From the NCBI GenBank assembly GCA_002402635.1, contig DHGE01000174.1, forward strand, positions 1 to 5,028: DNA of 5,028 bases, read 5' to 3'. Shown here one piece after another: positions 4,931 to 5,028 of this stretch. The notes below the pieces were generated by a model. That model did no database searches. It was not told the DNA's origin and was given only the letters and a program-made list of their open reading frames with translations. The stretch comes from Deferribacterales bacterium UBA4806. GTDB taxonomy: Bacteria; Chrysiogenota; Deferribacteres; Deferribacterales; UBA228. Every line of letters starts with the position of its first letter. Position 1 is the stretch's first letter. The translations under genes were made by a program, and so were the position numbers.

Positions 4931-5028
4931 ATGAGTTACATCAGTATGAAAAATCTTTTAGAGGCAGGTATGCATTTTGGGCACCAGACAAAAAGGTGGA
5001 ATCCAAAAATGCAACCCTATGTTTTTGG
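4931..5028 (+). CDS. rpsB: 30S ribosomal protein S2, 5' end only
   Basis: The first 32 codons plus two bases are present; the gene is cut by the right edge. The protein opens MSYISMKNLLEAGMHFGHQT and continues KRWNPKMQPYVF, matching the universal S2 N terminus (MxxLLEAGxHFGHQTxxWNPKM). S2 is an essential small-subunit protein placed on the solvent side near the head-body junction, and it helps S1 bind. Start choice is fixed by the strong AGGAGG site. In most bacteria tsf (EF-Ts) follows; here that would lie beyond the window. It has a separate leader and is probably not functionally linked to the polyamine operon, though read-through cannot be excluded. Confidence 0.97.
   Translation, partial: MSYISMKNLLEAGMHFGHQTKRWNPKMQPYVF

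Noticed and set aside
1..5028. CRISPR array, insertion sequence or phage genes
   Set aside because: No spaced repeats, transposase motifs or terminal inverted repeats were seen on either strand.

Overview
The window is strongly AT-rich and reads as chromosomal DNA from a bacterium. It holds a tRNA-Ser gene, a five-gene polyamine-related operon and the start of the ribosomal protein S2 gene. A minus-strand gene with a clear Sec signal peptide starts at the left edge. The S2 gene, strong Shine-Dalgarno sites and sigma70-like promoters indicate Bacteria rather than Archaea, although a deoxyhypusine-synthase-like protein and a pyruvoyl-dependent arginine decarboxylase are both families also familiar from Archaea. 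I cannot fix the taxon; a low-GC, possibly Gram-negative anaerobe (for example Deferribacterota-like) is only a guess.

Layout: positions 1-106 (minus strand) are the 5' end of a secreted or periplasmic protein that runs off the window. Positions 107-222 are a divergent promoter region serving that gene and the tRNA. A complete tRNA-Ser(CGA) lies at 223-312. A 155-base spacer with a tandem repeat and a weak promoter candidate leads into five tightly packed plus-strand genes (468-4780): a deoxyhypusine-synthase-like/homospermidine protein, pyruvoyl-dependent arginine decarboxylase, agmatinase, a spermidine/spermine-acetyltransferase-like GNAT protein, and an MTA/SAH deaminase-type amidohydrolase. 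Junctions are a 4-base overlap, a 4-base gap and two 11-base overlaps, so this is very probably one transcriptional unit. A 150-base spacer with hairpins then leads to rpsB, cut by the right edge.

Together the first three genes describe a route arginine -> agmatine -> putrescine (+ urea) -> homospermidine, with aminobutyl transfer by the deoxyhypusine-synthase homologue. Bacteria have no eIF5A, so true hypusination is unlikely. The acetyltransferase would inactivate or export polyamines. The deaminase would handle methylthioadenosine or S-adenosylhomocysteine, by-products of SAM metabolism including spermidine synthesis. No SAM decarboxylase or aminopropyltransferase is in the window, so any spermidine donor must be made elsewhere or imported. 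The most notable points are the complete polyamine gene set including a eukaryote-like SSAT homologue, the substituted spermidine pocket of the synthase, and a signal-peptide-like extension on the deaminase.
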